Positions 1-9,384 of a stretch of 64,000 nt of DNA are shown in pieces. A program made the position numbers and the translations under genes. Within the stretch, counting starts at the first letter, position 1. Each line of letters opens with the position of its first letter. The stretch lies in IMG/VR virus record IMGVR_UViG_3300032308_001684, positions 1 through 64,000 of that record. The stretch is one strand, 5' to 3'. Below the pieces are notes generated by a model. That model was not told the DNA's origin and made no database searches. It saw only the letters and a program-made list of their open reading frames with translations. Source of the stretch: a virus.

Positions 1-1
1 A

Positions 2-487
2 ACATTGTCACTCACAGTGCCCGCCAGCGGTGCAACCAGTCGCTGGGCCGCAGAATTTTCTGCAACTGATTTGATATTGCAATCCACAGATACTTACGAA
101 ATAACCGACTTGAATCCAATTGTTGTGGAGTTTGACACACCTGTTCCTGTAAAACGAGTGGTTGTGGTCAACGATCTAAACAGCGACACTTTCTTTATCA
201 GCCAAGCAGACATTGCCACAACTACGTTTGTCACTGATATATCTGTGTCACGTCCAGTGCAGGTCAAAGTGGGCGGAACACTGGTAGAAAGCACAGAATA
301 TTCAGTATCGTCAGTTGATCCAATTGTGGTTACTTTTGTAGTTCCACCGCCTAATGGAGTAGAAGTAGAAATCTTTATCATACAGGCAAAAGTGCTGTAT
401 GCACAAGGAGTAAATTCCGCCAGTGACGGTCGTCCATTGCAAGAACAGCCTACACTGGCAGCTTGGTTTATTGAAGGTCGGGTCTAA
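2..487 (+). CDS. C-terminal part of a phage virion/tail protein (partial at window edge)
   Basis: The frame is open to the left edge of the window, so the true start lies outside and only the last ~160 residues are seen. The sequence is rich in Val, Thr and Ser with regularly spaced beta-strand-like stretches, as in tail-fibre or baseplate-associated proteins. It precedes three further virion-like genes on the same strand. No specific family is recognised; the structural assignment comes mainly from context. Confidence 0.5.
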   Translation, partial: TLSLTVPASGATSRWAAEFSATDLILQSTDTYEITDLNPIVVEFDTPVPVKRVVVVNDLNSDTFFISQADIATTTFVTDISVSRPVQVKVGGTLVESTEYSVSSVDPIVVTFVVPPPNGVEVEIFIIQAKVLYAQGVNSASDGRPLQEQPTLAAWFIEGRV

Positions 488-494
488 TTTTTAA

Positions 495-502
495 GGTAAA
501 TA
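495..502 (+). promoter_or_regulatory. T4-late-like promoter box (GGTAAATA), 5 nt before ATG
   Basis: GGTAAATA lies in the short intergenic gap and is followed by exactly 5 nt and then the ATG at 508. The same spacing recurs at five other genes in the window. In T4 the late box ends at about -6, so transcription would start on the A of the ATG. The T4 late consensus is established; its use here is inferred. Confidence 0.5.
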
Positions 503-507
503 ATTTC

Positions 508-654
508 ATGCAAGAAAACACTGAAAAATCACAACAAACAACTCAACCTCAGCCCACAGCCAAACCCAATGATCGTGCTGGTTTTGCTGTGATGGGGCAT
601 GTGAAAATCTTTGACCCTAACACCAAAACGGTTTATGTGGAGACTCGAGGATGA
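508..654 (+). CDS. Small phage protein, 48 aa, resembles the N-terminus of the next gene
   Basis: ATG at 508, TGA at 652-654. The start of the next gene overlaps the stop as ATGA, so the two are probably translationally coupled. The N-terminal half is Gln/Thr/Pro rich and low in complexity. The C-terminal half (GHVKIFDPNT...) aligns with the N-terminus of the following protein (GFVKIFDPIT...), which suggests a shared small module or a partial duplication. Function unknown; probably virion-associated by context. Confidence 0.6.
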   Translation: MQENTEKSQQTTQPQPTAKPNDRAGFAVMGHVKIFDPNTKTVYVETRG

Positions 655-1253
655 TGCATGTACCTGTAAAAATTGAAGGTTTTGTCAAGATCTTTGACCC
701 GATCACTCAAGAGATATTTGTGGACAAAAAGAATGCCATACATTACGAAAACATTTCTGTGAGCATGGCCAACACTCTAGCCAATAAAAATATTGGTCAA
801 ATCTATGTCATGGCATTTGGTAATGGCGGAAGCAGTGTGGATCCCACAGGAGTAATCACATATTTGCCTCCCAATACAACGGGTCAAAATGCCGACCTGT
901 ACAATCCAACCTATGCCAAAGTGGTTGATAACAATTCGTCGGCCAACACAGATCCCAGCAGAAACAATCTCACAGTGTTGCATACCACAGGTCGTGTATA
1001 CACAGACATACTGGTCAGTTGCTTGTTGGATTACGGCGAACCAGCTGGTCAGCAGGCCTTTGATAATTCCACCAATTTCAACGGTGAATATGTGTTTGAT
1101 GAGCTGGGGTTAAAAACCTGGAACGGCAGTCCTACTGATTTACGGTTGATTACTCATGTGATTTTTCACCCAGTACAAAAGAGCTTGAACCGTCAAATAC
1201 AGATTGATTACACAGTGCGGATACAAACACTCACTAATTTGAGTGCCGCATAA
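651..1253 (+). CDS. Conserved virion structural protein of T4-like phages
   Basis: 200 aa. The N-terminal VKIFDP module is followed by a DKKNAIHYEN segment, an AFGNGGS motif near residue 57 and a C-terminal HPVQKSLNR segment. I recall this arrangement from uncharacterised structural proteins next to tail-fibre genes in T4-like marine phages. It lies between two other tail genes and starts by ATGA coupling to the 48-aa gene. Exact virion position unknown; a baseplate or fibre-attachment role is inference. Confidence 0.65.
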   Translation: MMHVPVKIEGFVKIFDPITQEIFVDKKNAIHYENISVSMANTLANKNIGQIYVMAFGNGGSSVDPTGVITYLPPNTTGQNADLYNPTYAKVVDNNSSANTDPSRNNLTVLHTTGRVYTDILVSCLLDYGEPAGQQAFDNSTNFNGEYVFDELGLKTWNGSPTDLRLITHVIFHPVQKSLNRQIQIDYTVRIQTLTNLSAA

Positions 1254-1281
1254 ATATGAGTAGATTACGATATGATAAATA
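1249..1281 (+). promoter_or_regulatory. Two T4-late-like boxes (CATAAATA, GATAAATA) before a tail-fibre gene
   Basis: CATAAATA lies at 1249-1256 and GATAAATA at 1274-1281, the second being 23 nt before the ATG at 1305. A purine-rich AGCGGAG sequence lies between as a possible ribosome binding site. These fit the T4 late consensus (TATAAATA) except at the first base, and a late promoter is expected for a virion gene. Confidence 0.5.
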
Positions 1282-1304
1282 TCTCTAAAGCGGAGTAGAA
1301 AAGA

Positions 1305-2738
1305 ATGGCATATACAATAAACTTAACTGATGGTACAATTTTTGCGGTAATAGCAGACGGTACTATTAACACTGATTCTAGCATGACCCTAGTGGGTAAA
1401 AACTATGCTGGTTACGGTGAATTCTTGGATGAAAACTTCATTCACTTGTTGGAAAGCGGTAGCAATACTACTGCGCCAGGGGATCCACTGGTGGGCCAAC
1501 TTTGGTGGGATAAGACCAATGGTCTAATGAAAGTGTACAACGGAACAGCTTTCAAAGTTATTTCAGCTGCCACTGCCAGCGCATCCGCTCCTACTTCCAA
1601 CGTGACCGGTGATCTTTGGTTTGACACAGTCAACGCACAGCTCAAAGTTTACAATGGCGCCAGTTTTATTCTAGTAGGCCCAGCATTTACATCAGGCACA
1701 GGTACATCAGGTGCCATTGTTGATACCATAACAGATACATCCCCGGGTGCTGATCACGTGGTGGTCAAGATATTTGTCAACAACACTATCGTTTCTATAT
1801 TTTCCAAAGACGCAACATTTACTCCTGCTGCCGCACTGTCAGGCTTTAGTACCATCAGTCCTGGCTTAAACATGAGCACCACAGTGGCTGGTGCAGTGTT
1901 CAAAGGTACTGCGACCAACGCTGATACATTGGATAGTCTTGACAGCACTGCATTCATGCGCAGTAACACCAATACATCAACTACAGGAACATTGAGCATT
2001 CTCAATGACACAGGTCTTTATGTTGGTGGCGACAGTGATGGACGTTTGTTTGTCACAGGCACAGATGTATATTTGCGCAATCAAACGCAAGACGGCGATT
2101 TAATATTCCAGGTCAACGATGGTGGGTCAACAACTACCTGCATGACCATTGACGGTGCAACTTCAAACGTCAATATTAACACTAACCTAGTGGTTTCTGG
2201 CTTGATTGCAGCCACCGGAAACTCAGTTAACTTTGGCACAGCCTCTGTTTCTTTGGGCAACATTATCAACAACAATGCCAACGGCGTTGGCAACATTGGT
2301 AGCTCAAGCACATATTTCAACACAATATTTGCCAAGGCCACATCAGCAGAATACGCTGACTTAGCCGAACGCTTTGAAGCAGATGCCGCATACCCTCCAG
2401 GTACTGTGGTCATGCTAGGCGGAGAGAAAGAAATCACAGCCGCAATGGAAGAAGCCACCGAAGAAGTGTTTGGTGTTATCAGTACCAGACCAGCATATAC
2501 TATGAATGGTGCAGCCGGCGACAATGACACACATCCACCCATTGCAATGACAGGACGTGTTCCTGTGTTGGTCATTGGACAAGTTCGCAAAGGTGATCGA
2601 TTGATCAGTGCAGGCAACGGGTTGGCCAGAGCGGCACGCCAGGGCGAAGCTACAGCGTTCAACGTCATTGGACGTGCTCTTACATCTAAGACTTCCAGTG
2701 ATGAAGGAACCGTTGAAGCCATTGTGACCATTAACTAA
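1305..2738 (+). CDS. Tail-fibre-like protein with C-terminal intramolecular-processing-type domain
   Basis: 477 aa. The first ~120 residues carry two copies of a short 'GQLWWD / GDLWFD...LKVYNG' repeat, typical of phage fibre and appendage proteins. A Ser/Thr/Gly/Asn-rich beta region follows. From about residue 350, SAEYADLAERFEAD leads into a ~130-residue domain with GTVV, TGRVPV and GDRL segments. This resembles the C-terminal domain of phage fibres related to the peptidase G2/autoprocessing group, but the proteolytic residues cannot be confirmed by eye. Likely a receptor-contacting appendage. Confidence 0.7.
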   Translation: MAYTINLTDGTIFAVIADGTINTDSSMTLVGKNYAGYGEFLDENFIHLLESGSNTTAPGDPLVGQLWWDKTNGLMKVYNGTAFKVISAATASASAPTSNVTGDLWFDTVNAQLKVYNGASFILVGPAFTSGTGTSGAIVDTITDTSPGADHVVVKIFVNNTIVSIFSKDATFTPAAALSGFSTISPGLNMSTTVAGAVFKGTATNADTLDSLDSTAFMRSNTNTSTTGTLSILNDTGLYVGGDSDGRLFVTGTDVYLRNQTQDGDLIFQVNDGGSTTTCMTIDGATSNVNINTNLVVSGLIAATGNSVNFGTASVSLGNIINNNANGVGNIGSSSTYFNTIFAKATSAEYADLAERFEADAAYPPGTVVMLGGEKEITAAMEEATEEVFGVISTRPAYTMNGAAGDNDTHPPIAMTGRVPVLVIGQVRKGDRLISAGNGLARAARQGEATAFNVIGRALTSKTSSDEGTVEAIVTIN

Positions 2739-2749
2739 GGGATTAAATT

Positions 2750-3727
2750 ATGGCGTATTCAACCGGTTCAGTAATATTAGACGACGATTATAATATCTTT
2801 GCCACAGGCAACGCTGCCGGCACAGGTGACAACAACGTTGCAAACGTCAACACTGTGTGGGGCGTAGGCAACACTGACAAAGGATATGGGCAAACAACTC
2901 TTCCTGTGTTGAGTGCTGTGACCGCAGGGCAAACAGTTACCGCCACACAATGGGCTACCATGCTCAATCGTATTTCCAGTTCTGCCAGCCAGCAAGGTTC
3001 ATCAATCACTCCTATTACCAATCCAGTAGCAGGCAACACAATCAGTGCCTATGCCGCGCTGTCAACCAACATTACCACGATCTTCAACAATCGTTTGAAT
3101 TGTGCGGCTGTTGGTACATCGATCACATCAGGCGGTGCAGTGAGTCGTACCACAAGCTGGACATCCTCGGTGACATTTACACAGACCTTTACATTTGCAT
3201 CCGGTGATGCCGCACGTTATTTCTTCAATTCGGGTGGAAGAATCACGCTGAGCTACAGCCGAACAGGCGGCAGCTCCACTGATCAAAACACAGCTATCAG
3301 TAACTTGTTGACTGCTTGTGGAACTATCAATATCACAGCAGGCACAGGCACACAGACCATTGCAGGCGGAAGTTACACTGGAACAACCAAAACTGGTGGT
3401 TCAGGATCACCCACAGTGGCCACAACCACAGGCTACTATGATTTTACCACATCCAACGTGCAAGTGTTTACACAGTCGGCTAGTTCTTACTATGGATACG
3501 AAGGCAACTCATTGACTGTCAACGTACGAACCAACGGTGCACAAGGTGCCAACGGTGACACAGGTTCCGTTATTACCATTGCTTCCACAGTGGCCAAACC
3601 AGGTGGATTGACCACAGTTGATGGCACGTTGACTGCTACGAGCACTTTAGTTCCAAGTGGTACAACCTATTTGACAACTACCAGCTGGGGAACTCCTACA
3701 CTGTCAGGATCACAATCTGGATCATAA
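2750..3727 (+). CDS. Thr/Ser-rich phage structural protein (fibre-like)
   Basis: 325 aa, starting 12 nt after the previous gene. Composition is dominated by Thr, Ser, Gly, Ala and Asn, with no signal peptide or membrane segment. An internal segment around residues 135-190 (SVTFTQTF, FFNSGG, NLLTACGTINI) has the look of a beta-structured virion protein. It is the last gene before a strong terminator, so it closes the virion transcription unit. Family not recognised; structural role inferred from composition and position. Confidence 0.6.
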   Translation: MAYSTGSVILDDDYNIFATGNAAGTGDNNVANVNTVWGVGNTDKGYGQTTLPVLSAVTAGQTVTATQWATMLNRISSSASQQGSSITPITNPVAGNTISAYAALSTNITTIFNNRLNCAAVGTSITSGGAVSRTTSWTSSVTFTQTFTFASGDAARYFFNSGGRITLSYSRTGGSSTDQNTAISNLLTACGTINITAGTGTQTIAGGSYTGTTKTGGSGSPTVATTTGYYDFTTSNVQVFTQSASSYYGYEGNSLTVNVRTNGAQGANGDTGSVITIASTVAKPGGLTTVDGTLTATSTLVPSGTTYLTTTSWGTPTLSGSQSGS

Positions 3728-3747
3728 TTGAGCAAATTGCTCAAATA

Positions 3748-3769
3748 AAAAGGGCCTCCGGGCCCTTTT
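3748..3769 (+). terminator. Rho-independent terminator after the virion gene block
   Basis: A 9-bp perfect stem AAAAGGGCC / GGCCCTTTT with loop TCCG is followed by ATTTT. A weaker hairpin (TTGAGCAAATTGCTCAA) sits just upstream. It separates the virion genes from the glycosylation operon. Confidence 0.85.
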
Positions 3770-3785
3770 ATTTTGCTACATACTC

Positions 3786-3794
3786 TGTTATAAT
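3786..3794 (+). promoter_or_regulatory. Extended -10 promoter element TGTTATAAT
   Basis: TGTTATAAT ends 5 nt before the ATG at 3800 and just after the terminator, so it probably drives the large downstream operon. No good -35 box is visible. The same TGTTATAAT recurs before the + gene at 24247. With a start point 6-7 nt after the box, the mRNA would begin at or next to the ATG. Confidence 0.5.
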
Positions 3795-3799
3795 GGAGT

Positions 3800-4114
3800 A
3801 TGAACTTGAACCCAGATCAACTAGTAAAAGAGATCAAAAATCGTTTTGATCACGCAACACAAAAAAGACTGCTCAAAGAAAAATATCATTCTAAGATGAT
3901 GTTTGCTTATAAAGGTGGAATGTGGCGAGCCGGACCGGAACTCAACGCCATGATATTCACTTGCGGCCGCATGGGCGAAACAGTGCTTCCAGATCTATAC
4001 GATAATCCTATAAAAATAGATACTCAAGAGCTGATGGCTCTCAGCCAGGAAAGATGGAACGAACAAATGAATGCCTGGCATATCGAGCATGAAGAATTGT
4101 CGAAACAAAGATGA
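3800..4114 (+). CDS. Conserved phage protein of unknown function, 104 aa
   Basis: The first gene after the terminator. It has a basic N-terminal third, a GGMWRAGPELNAM segment and an acidic helical C-terminus. The stop overlaps the next start as ATGA (4111-4114). It reminds me of small hypothetical proteins of T4-like cyanophages, but no function is known to me. Position suggests it is the leader gene of the glycosylation operon. Confidence 0.6.
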   Translation: MNLNPDQLVKEIKNRFDHATQKRLLKEKYHSKMMFAYKGGMWRAGPELNAMIFTCGRMGETVLPDLYDNPIKIDTQELMALSQERWNEQMNAWHIEHEELSKQR

Positions 4115-4932
4115 CAAAAGGTGCTGTTTTATTTGCGTTTAACAATGACCAAGTTGACTATGTGAGTCAAGCACAGTGGTCTGCGCCTCGCATAAACAGA
4201 CATCTGAATTTGCCAGTAACTCTAGTCACAGATGTCATGCCCACTGATACATCAATGTTTGATCAAGTTGTGTTGCGTGAAAGTCGAAGTGGGGGCACTC
4301 GCAAATATGATCACATGAATGCTGATTCCAGTGCCACTTGGTTCAACAGAGGACGCTGTCGCGCATATGATGTCACACCTTACAACGAAACATTGGTGTT
4401 GGACACAGACTACATTGTGGCCAGTGACCGATTAAAAATATTGTTTGAATCTGGACAAGATTTATTGTGCCATAGATATGTGTTAGATGTCACTGATCGT
4501 AGAAATTTTGCCAGCGACACACGGTTTGGCAATGTTGAAATGCCCATGTGGTGGGCCACAGTTTTGTATTTTAAAAAAAGCGCATTGGCGCAGTCTGTGT
4601 TCAACATGATGGACATGATTGAGACCAACTGGTATCATTACAGTAGACTTTACAAGTTCAGTCAGGACCTGTACCGCAACGATTATGCCATAAGCATTGC
4701 ATTGAACACAGTGTATGGGCATAGTCCCGACAGCATTCCAGATATACCTTGGCCGCTGTTTACTAGCTTTTACGATGTGTATCTCAATCAGTTAGAAGAA
4801 GATGCGTTTAAATTAAATTATGTTCGCACAGTTGATAATCAACAGCGTCACCAGTACATGATACTGAAAGATCAAGACCTTCATGTCATGAACAAACCCG
4901 ACCTAGGAAAAATCTGTGGCAGTGTTATTTGA
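4111..4932 (+). CDS. GT-A-fold-like glycosyltransferase
   Basis: 273 aa. An N-terminal nucleotide-sugar-like region (VTLVTDV) is followed by a DTDYIV motif near residue 98, which fits the DxD metal/sugar-nucleotide site of GT-A enzymes. A Trp/Tyr-rich C-terminal half may hold the acceptor. It is coupled to the gene before (ATGA) and overlaps the similar next gene, which suggests tandem duplication. Donor and acceptor unknown. Confidence 0.6.
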   Translation: MTKGAVLFAFNNDQVDYVSQAQWSAPRINRHLNLPVTLVTDVMPTDTSMFDQVVLRESRSGGTRKYDHMNADSSATWFNRGRCRAYDVTPYNETLVLDTDYIVASDRLKILFESGQDLLCHRYVLDVTDRRNFASDTRFGNVEMPMWWATVLYFKKSALAQSVFNMMDMIETNWYHYSRLYKFSQDLYRNDYAISIALNTVYGHSPDSIPDIPWPLFTSFYDVYLNQLEEDAFKLNYVRTVDNQQRHQYMILKDQDLHVMNKPDLGKICGSVI

Positions 4933-5746
4933 ACGAGGATATCTTATCATGGCCAGTAACAATGGTCGTGATGACTATGTAGCCTGTGCCAGAGCATTGG
5001 CCAAGAGTCTACGATGGTGGATGCCCGACTGCAAGATTTGTTTGGTCACAGACTCGCCAGAATCAGACCCAGTGTTTGACATTGTCAAAACATTTCCATT
5101 TGGAGATCAAGATCCCAATGGAGATTGGAAGTTAATCAATGATTGGCAAGCCTTTCATGCCAGTCCTTTTAGAGAAACCATCAAACTTGAAGCAGACATG
5201 ATCATTGTCAACGACATTTCACATTGGTGGTCATGGTTTGAACATCGCGATGTTGTGATCAGTCAAGGTATCAAAAACTATTTCAATCATGCCAGTGACT
5301 GTAGAGCGTATCGTAGATTGTTTGATGACAACGAGTTACCCGATGTGTACAATGCAATAACTTACTGGCGGTTGAGCAAAACATCAGCGGAATTTTTTCA
5401 TTTGGTGCGACAGTGTTTTGAACAATGGCCCACAGTGAGACAAACATTGAAATACTGTGATAGCTTGCCTGCCAACACTGATATGATCTACGCCATGGCA
5501 GCCAAGTACATGGGTGTTGAAAATGTAACTGTGCCCACAGCCTGGCCTACAATCACACACATGAAACCTGCTGTAAATTTTTTAAAAACTGACGCTCGTC
5601 CGTGGACCACGGAATTTGTATGGGAACTTGACAACGGGCACTTGCGTATCAACACTGTCGAACAACATGATGCAGTACATTATCATGAAAAAATCTTTGC
5701 GAAAGAACTAGAACAACACTATGACAAACTTTTGGCAAGCCGTTGA
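4916..5746 (+). CDS. Second GT-A-fold-like glycosyltransferase
   Basis: 276 aa from a GTG at 4916, overlapping the previous gene by 17 nt; an in-frame ATG at 4949 is an alternative start. Like its neighbour it has an N-terminal KICLVTDSPES segment, an EADMIIVND segment around residue 97 in place of DxD, and a Trp-rich middle. The two are probably paralogues. Likely cytoplasmic; substrate unknown. Confidence 0.6.
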   Translation: MAVLFERGYLIMASNNGRDDYVACARALAKSLRWWMPDCKICLVTDSPESDPVFDIVKTFPFGDQDPNGDWKLINDWQAFHASPFRETIKLEADMIIVNDISHWWSWFEHRDVVISQGIKNYFNHASDCRAYRRLFDDNELPDVYNAITYWRLSKTSAEFFHLVRQCFEQWPTVRQTLKYCDSLPANTDMIYAMAAKYMGVENVTVPTAWPTITHMKPAVNFLKTDARPWTTEFVWELDNGHLRINTVEQHDAVHYHEKIFAKELEQHYDKLLASR

Positions 5747-6068
5747 GGCGCACGATTGGACACCACCGGAGCTGAAACTTGAGTTCCGACTTTACTATGA
5801 CGATCAAGGACGAGTTCTTTATTACAGCATGGAAGACTTGCCCGGAACCTACATCACAGTGGACAGGCATATCTTTGAACAGCATCGATTTGATATAAGA
5901 ATCAAAGATGGAAAAATAATAAAACAAAATCATCCATCAAGTTGGAAATTGGTACCCAGTGACACTGCCAGCTACAGTTGTCACGCAAACGATGTTTCTA
6001 TAGTTGTGCCGGAAACATATGAAAACAAACAACATTGGAAAGTAGAAACCACACATGAAGCAGATTGA
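5721..6068 (+). CDS. Unknown phage protein, 115 aa
   Basis: Overlaps the genes on both sides (26 nt and 14 nt), so it belongs to the same translationally coupled chain. It contains a repeated-looking RLYYDDQGRVLYYS segment near residue 23 and a VDRHIFEQ segment. No signal peptide or membrane segment. I do not recognise the family; a role beside the flanking glycosyltransferases is likely from context only. Confidence 0.55.
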   Translation: MTNFWQAVEAHDWTPPELKLEFRLYYDDQGRVLYYSMEDLPGTYITVDRHIFEQHRFDIRIKDGKIIKQNHPSSWKLVPSDTASYSCHANDVSIVVPETYENKQHWKVETTHEAD

Positions 6069-6984
6069 CATAGCAGACTTAGATTGCATTTATCTTTCAT
6101 ACGATGAGCCACAAAAAGAAGAATTTTGGGTACGCATCAAAAACATGGTACCTTGGGCCAAACGTGTGGATGGAGTCAAAGGCAGCGATGCCGCACACAA
6201 GGCTGCCGCTGATGTCAGTGATACAGAACGTTTTATCCTTATTGATGGCGACAATTTGCCCGACGAAAAGTTTTTTAACTTGACACTGGAATACCACAAT
6301 GACGATTGGGAGCATGCTGTGTATCGCTGGCGTGCTAAAAATCATATCAACGGGTTGATGTATGGCAACGGTGGCCTCAGTAGCTGGACCCGAGAATTTG
6401 TGTTGAATATGAAAACGCATGAAGCCACAGATGGCCGCACAGAAACAGAAGTGGAGTTTTGTTTTGATCCGCTGTACTGGCCCATGCATGATTGTTATTC
6501 GACCACATACCCTAACGGATCACCTTTCCATGCGTGGCGGGCAGGATTCCGAGAAGGTGTCAAGATGTGTTTGAATCGTGGACGTAAACCCACAGTTGTT
6601 GAATTCAAAGAACAAGTACACAAACGCAATTTTGATCACTTGTCAATTTGGCACAATGTAGGCAGTGATGTAGAAAATGGATTCTGGGCCATAGCCGGAG
6701 CACGTCAAGGAACATATATGACCATGCTTAGTGAATGGGACTACAGAGAAGTACAGAACTTTGATTGTTTAAAAAATATTTGGGACGCAGTGGCAGCTCC
6801 TCGTGAACCAGCGGACCTTATTGATCAATACCATGAGCCGTTGTTGACACAGTTAGGACTGCCTATGGCATTTATGCCCCCGTTTCAGAGTGCATTCTTC
6901 AAAGATCATTATCGTAGCAATTGGCACAACCGTGGTGTTATGACTAGAGAAATGGATGTAATTCGGAGTCAAGAGGGATGGTAA
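6055..6984 (+). CDS. GT-A-like protein sharing a domain with the protein at 24247-25848
   Basis: 309 aa. DLDCIYLSYDEP opens the protein, then RVDGVKGSDAAHKAA and ILIDGDNLPD (DxD-like, near residue 65), NGLMYGNGG (~100) and a C-terminal WRAGFREGVK (~160). The same order of motifs occurs in the third repeat of the + gene at 24247, so the two share this domain. A sugar-nucleotide-binding role is inferred from the DGDN motif and the operon. Confidence 0.6.
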   Translation: MKQIDIADLDCIYLSYDEPQKEEFWVRIKNMVPWAKRVDGVKGSDAAHKAAADVSDTERFILIDGDNLPDEKFFNLTLEYHNDDWEHAVYRWRAKNHINGLMYGNGGLSSWTREFVLNMKTHEATDGRTETEVEFCFDPLYWPMHDCYSTTYPNGSPFHAWRAGFREGVKMCLNRGRKPTVVEFKEQVHKRNFDHLSIWHNVGSDVENGFWAIAGARQGTYMTMLSEWDYREVQNFDCLKNIWDAVAAPREPADLIDQYHEPLLTQLGLPMAFMPPFQSAFFKDHYRSNWHNRGVMTREMDVIRSQEGW

Positions 6985-7964
6985 ATGTTAGAGTGATATC
7001 TAGTGATTGCAAAGTTTGGAATCGAGATCAAGTTATTGTAGAAATCGGCCATGCTATGTCTATCAATGAAGATATCACTGTGGATCTCATAAGCGAAGGT
7101 CCTTGTTTCACTTCGCTGGATCTAACCCAGTTGATTTCTCAGATGAGATCGTTGTATAATTATCAAAAAGATATATCGGTAAAAACTTGTAACCTCTCTC
7201 AACAAACATGCGACGGATTTCAATTTGATATTGAGCCTCCTATGCACTTTGTAACAAATACCAAAAATAAGTTATCGGAAAATATTCAGGTAAAACACAT
7301 CACAAAAAAGTTTGGATTGTTTGTTGGTAGAGCCAACGCACCTCGGCTTGACTTATCTAGTTATATTTGGAAAAATCACAGAGAAGATGCTGTGATGACC
7401 TATCATTTTGATATAGAGATAGATTATCACAGAAACAATATTGGATTAGACGATTTGGTTAGATGGCAAAACACCAAAGATTTACACGACGCAGTTGATT
7501 TAATAAAGTCATCGCCGTTGAAGTTTGAGGAAGTAAAATATCCTATACTCATGGATCAACACTGCAATATCAGTTGTTTGTCAAATGATTTTCTAATAGA
7601 AATAGTGTGCGAAACATATTACACTGGAAAAACTTTCTTTCCTACAGAAAAAATATGGAGGCCGATCATGTCTGGATCTCCGTTTATTGTGCAAGGACCA
7701 AAGTATTTTTTACATAAACTAAGAGACCTTGGATTCAAGACGTTTGAAAGATGGTGGGACGAAGGTTACGGCGAAGATCCAGCTGCCTGGCAAATAACAG
7801 AAATAAAAAAAGTGCTAGATTATGTTGCTTCTTTTGATTACGATACTATACAACAATGGTATCGTGAAATGACTCCGTCATTAGATCATAATCGCAAAAG
7901 ATTTTTAGAGCTAAACAAAGAGGATTTATCCTCAATCTACAAGGATTTATCAAAGTATGATTGA
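6978..7964 (+). CDS. TEK-motif glycosyltransferase (GT10/fucosyltransferase-like C-terminus)
   Basis: 328 aa. The conserved C-terminal block reads IVCETYY, then FFPTEKIWRPIMSGSPFIV (about residues 220-238), LRDLGFKTF and WWDEGYGED. The order 'ETxxx...TEKxxxPxxxxxPF...LGFxTF...DE' is shared with the genes at 10310, 12096, 22018 and 23187 and recalls the donor-binding half of GT10-type enzymes. The AT-rich coding sequence differs from the neighbouring GT-A genes. Donor unknown. Confidence 0.65.
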   Translation: MVNVRVISSDCKVWNRDQVIVEIGHAMSINEDITVDLISEGPCFTSLDLTQLISQMRSLYNYQKDISVKTCNLSQQTCDGFQFDIEPPMHFVTNTKNKLSENIQVKHITKKFGLFVGRANAPRLDLSSYIWKNHREDAVMTYHFDIEIDYHRNNIGLDDLVRWQNTKDLHDAVDLIKSSPLKFEEVKYPILMDQHCNISCLSNDFLIEIVCETYYTGKTFFPTEKIWRPIMSGSPFIVQGPKYFLHKLRDLGFKTFERWWDEGYGEDPAAWQITEIKKVLDYVASFDYDTIQQWYREMTPSLDHNRKRFLELNKEDLSSIYKDLSKYD

Positions 7965-9384
7965 TCAGAACAAAGGTGATGAAGTCTCAACAGATTTCAA
8001 ATCTAAATTTCTCAGCGATGCAGAAATAATGAAGCAACGTCTGGACTCTGTTAGTCCCAGCATGTGCTTGGCCAAATGGAAACAGGTTAGTCTACATTTG
8101 ACCACAGGCCACACAAACTCATGTTATCATCCCCCTTTACACAAAATCCGTATGGAAGATATTCAACGAGCACCGTCGGGCATTCATAACACCGAACATA
8201 AAAAACAACAGAGAAAGTTAATGTTAGAAGGCACCCGTCCGGGAGAATGTCAATACTGCTGGACCATGGAAGACAACGGCAAGCTCAGTGATCGTCATTA
8301 TCGTAGTGGCGAGCCTTGGGCCGCCAAAGATTTTACAAAGATTGTGTCAGCGCCCTGGGACCAGGATATATTACCTAGCTATGTTGAAGTAAACTTCAAC
8401 TCAGCCTGTAATCTAAAATGTAGTTATTGTAGCCCACAGTTTAGTTCTAGTTGGATGGACGAAGCCGACCGTCTAGGTGCTTTCCCTACATCAACCCCAC
8501 ACAACGACCCTGCGTATTTTACAGGCGAACGCAGACCCATTCCCAATAGAGAAGATAATCCTTATGTGGATGCTTTTTGGACTTGGTGGCCGGATCTTTA
8601 TCCAGAACTGGAACATTTCCGCATGACCGGTGGCGAGCCCTTGTTGGACAAGAATACCTATCGTGTGTTTGATTATGTGCTGGCCAATCCTAAACCAGAT
8701 CTACATTTGAATGTGACCAGTAACTTCAGCGTGGATGAAAAGTCGTGGCAAAAGTATTTGGGTTATGTCAAGCAGTTGTGTGAAGACGAAAAGATTGAAC
8801 ACTTTATGCAGTATGTCAGCCTGGATGCATGGGGTGATCAAGCAGAGTATATTCGCAACGGACTAGACTTTGAACTACTGTGGAAACGAGTCAACCAGTT
8901 CTTGACTGAAGTTCCTGGACGGTCTAGTATCACATTTATTGTTACAATGAATAATCTTTCAGTGATCAGCTTCCAGGATCTCATGATTGCTATATTAGGA
9001 CTACGACAAACATACTCGAAAACCTATCAACGTGTGTGGTTTGATACACCTGTATTGCGTACACCTTCATGGCAGAGTATGCAACTGTTGCCCGAAAGCT
9101 ATGCTGACAGGTTGGAATCTACATGGAGATGGATGATGACGAATCTTGAAACAGAACAAACACGATTTAAAGGTTTCAAAGATTACGAGCTCAGCCGTCT
9201 GGACAGAGACATTGTCTGGATGCGTGATGGTGCCAAACTAGATCCTGCCTATGTGCGTAGACAACAAGCAGATTTCTATAGATTTTTCAATGAACATGAT
9301 GGTAGACGCGGCACAGATTTTTTAAAGACTTTTCCAGAAATGGGTGAGTGGTGGGCAGGTTGCAGACACTGGAGTACACAATGA
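7957..9384 (+). CDS. Radical SAM protein with N-terminal Cys cluster (copy 1 of 5)
   Basis: 475 aa, overlapping the previous stop by 8 nt. The core [4Fe-4S]/SAM motif is CNLKCSYC (C151, C155, C158), followed by an MTGGEPLLD motif (the GGE methionine site). An N-terminal set (C37, C56, C98, C101, with CYHPP and CQYCW) precedes the core, where SPASM/twitch clusters normally follow it. It lies between a TEK glycosyltransferase and an epimerase. Substrate unknown; a sugar or peptide is possible. Confidence 0.8.
   Translation: MIDQNKGDEVSTDFKSKFLSDAEIMKQRLDSVSPSMCLAKWKQVSLHLTTGHTNSCYHPPLHKIRMEDIQRAPSGIHNTEHKKQQRKLMLEGTRPGECQYCWTMEDNGKLSDRHYRSGEPWAAKDFTKIVSAPWDQDILPSYVEVNFNSACNLKCSYCSPQFSSSWMDEADRLGAFPTSTPHNDPAYFTGERRPIPNREDNPYVDAFWTWWPDLYPELEHFRMTGGEPLLDKNTYRVFDYVLANPKPDLHLNVTSNFSVDEKSWQKYLGYVKQLCEDEKIEHFMQYVSLDAWGDQAEYIRNGLDFELLWKRVNQFLTEVPGRSSITFIVTMNNLSVISFQDLMIAILGLRQTYSKTYQRVWFDTPVLRTPSWQSMQLLPESYADRLESTWRWMMTNLETEQTRFKGFKDYELSRLDRDIVWMRDGAKLDPAYVRRQQADFYRFFNEHDGRRGTDFLKTFPEMGEWWAGCRHWSTQ

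Noticed and set aside
2081-2731. 216-aa open frame on the - strand opposite the tail-fibre gene
   Set aside because: It is antisense to a long gene with recognisable repeats and a C-terminal domain, and its protein shows no family pattern.
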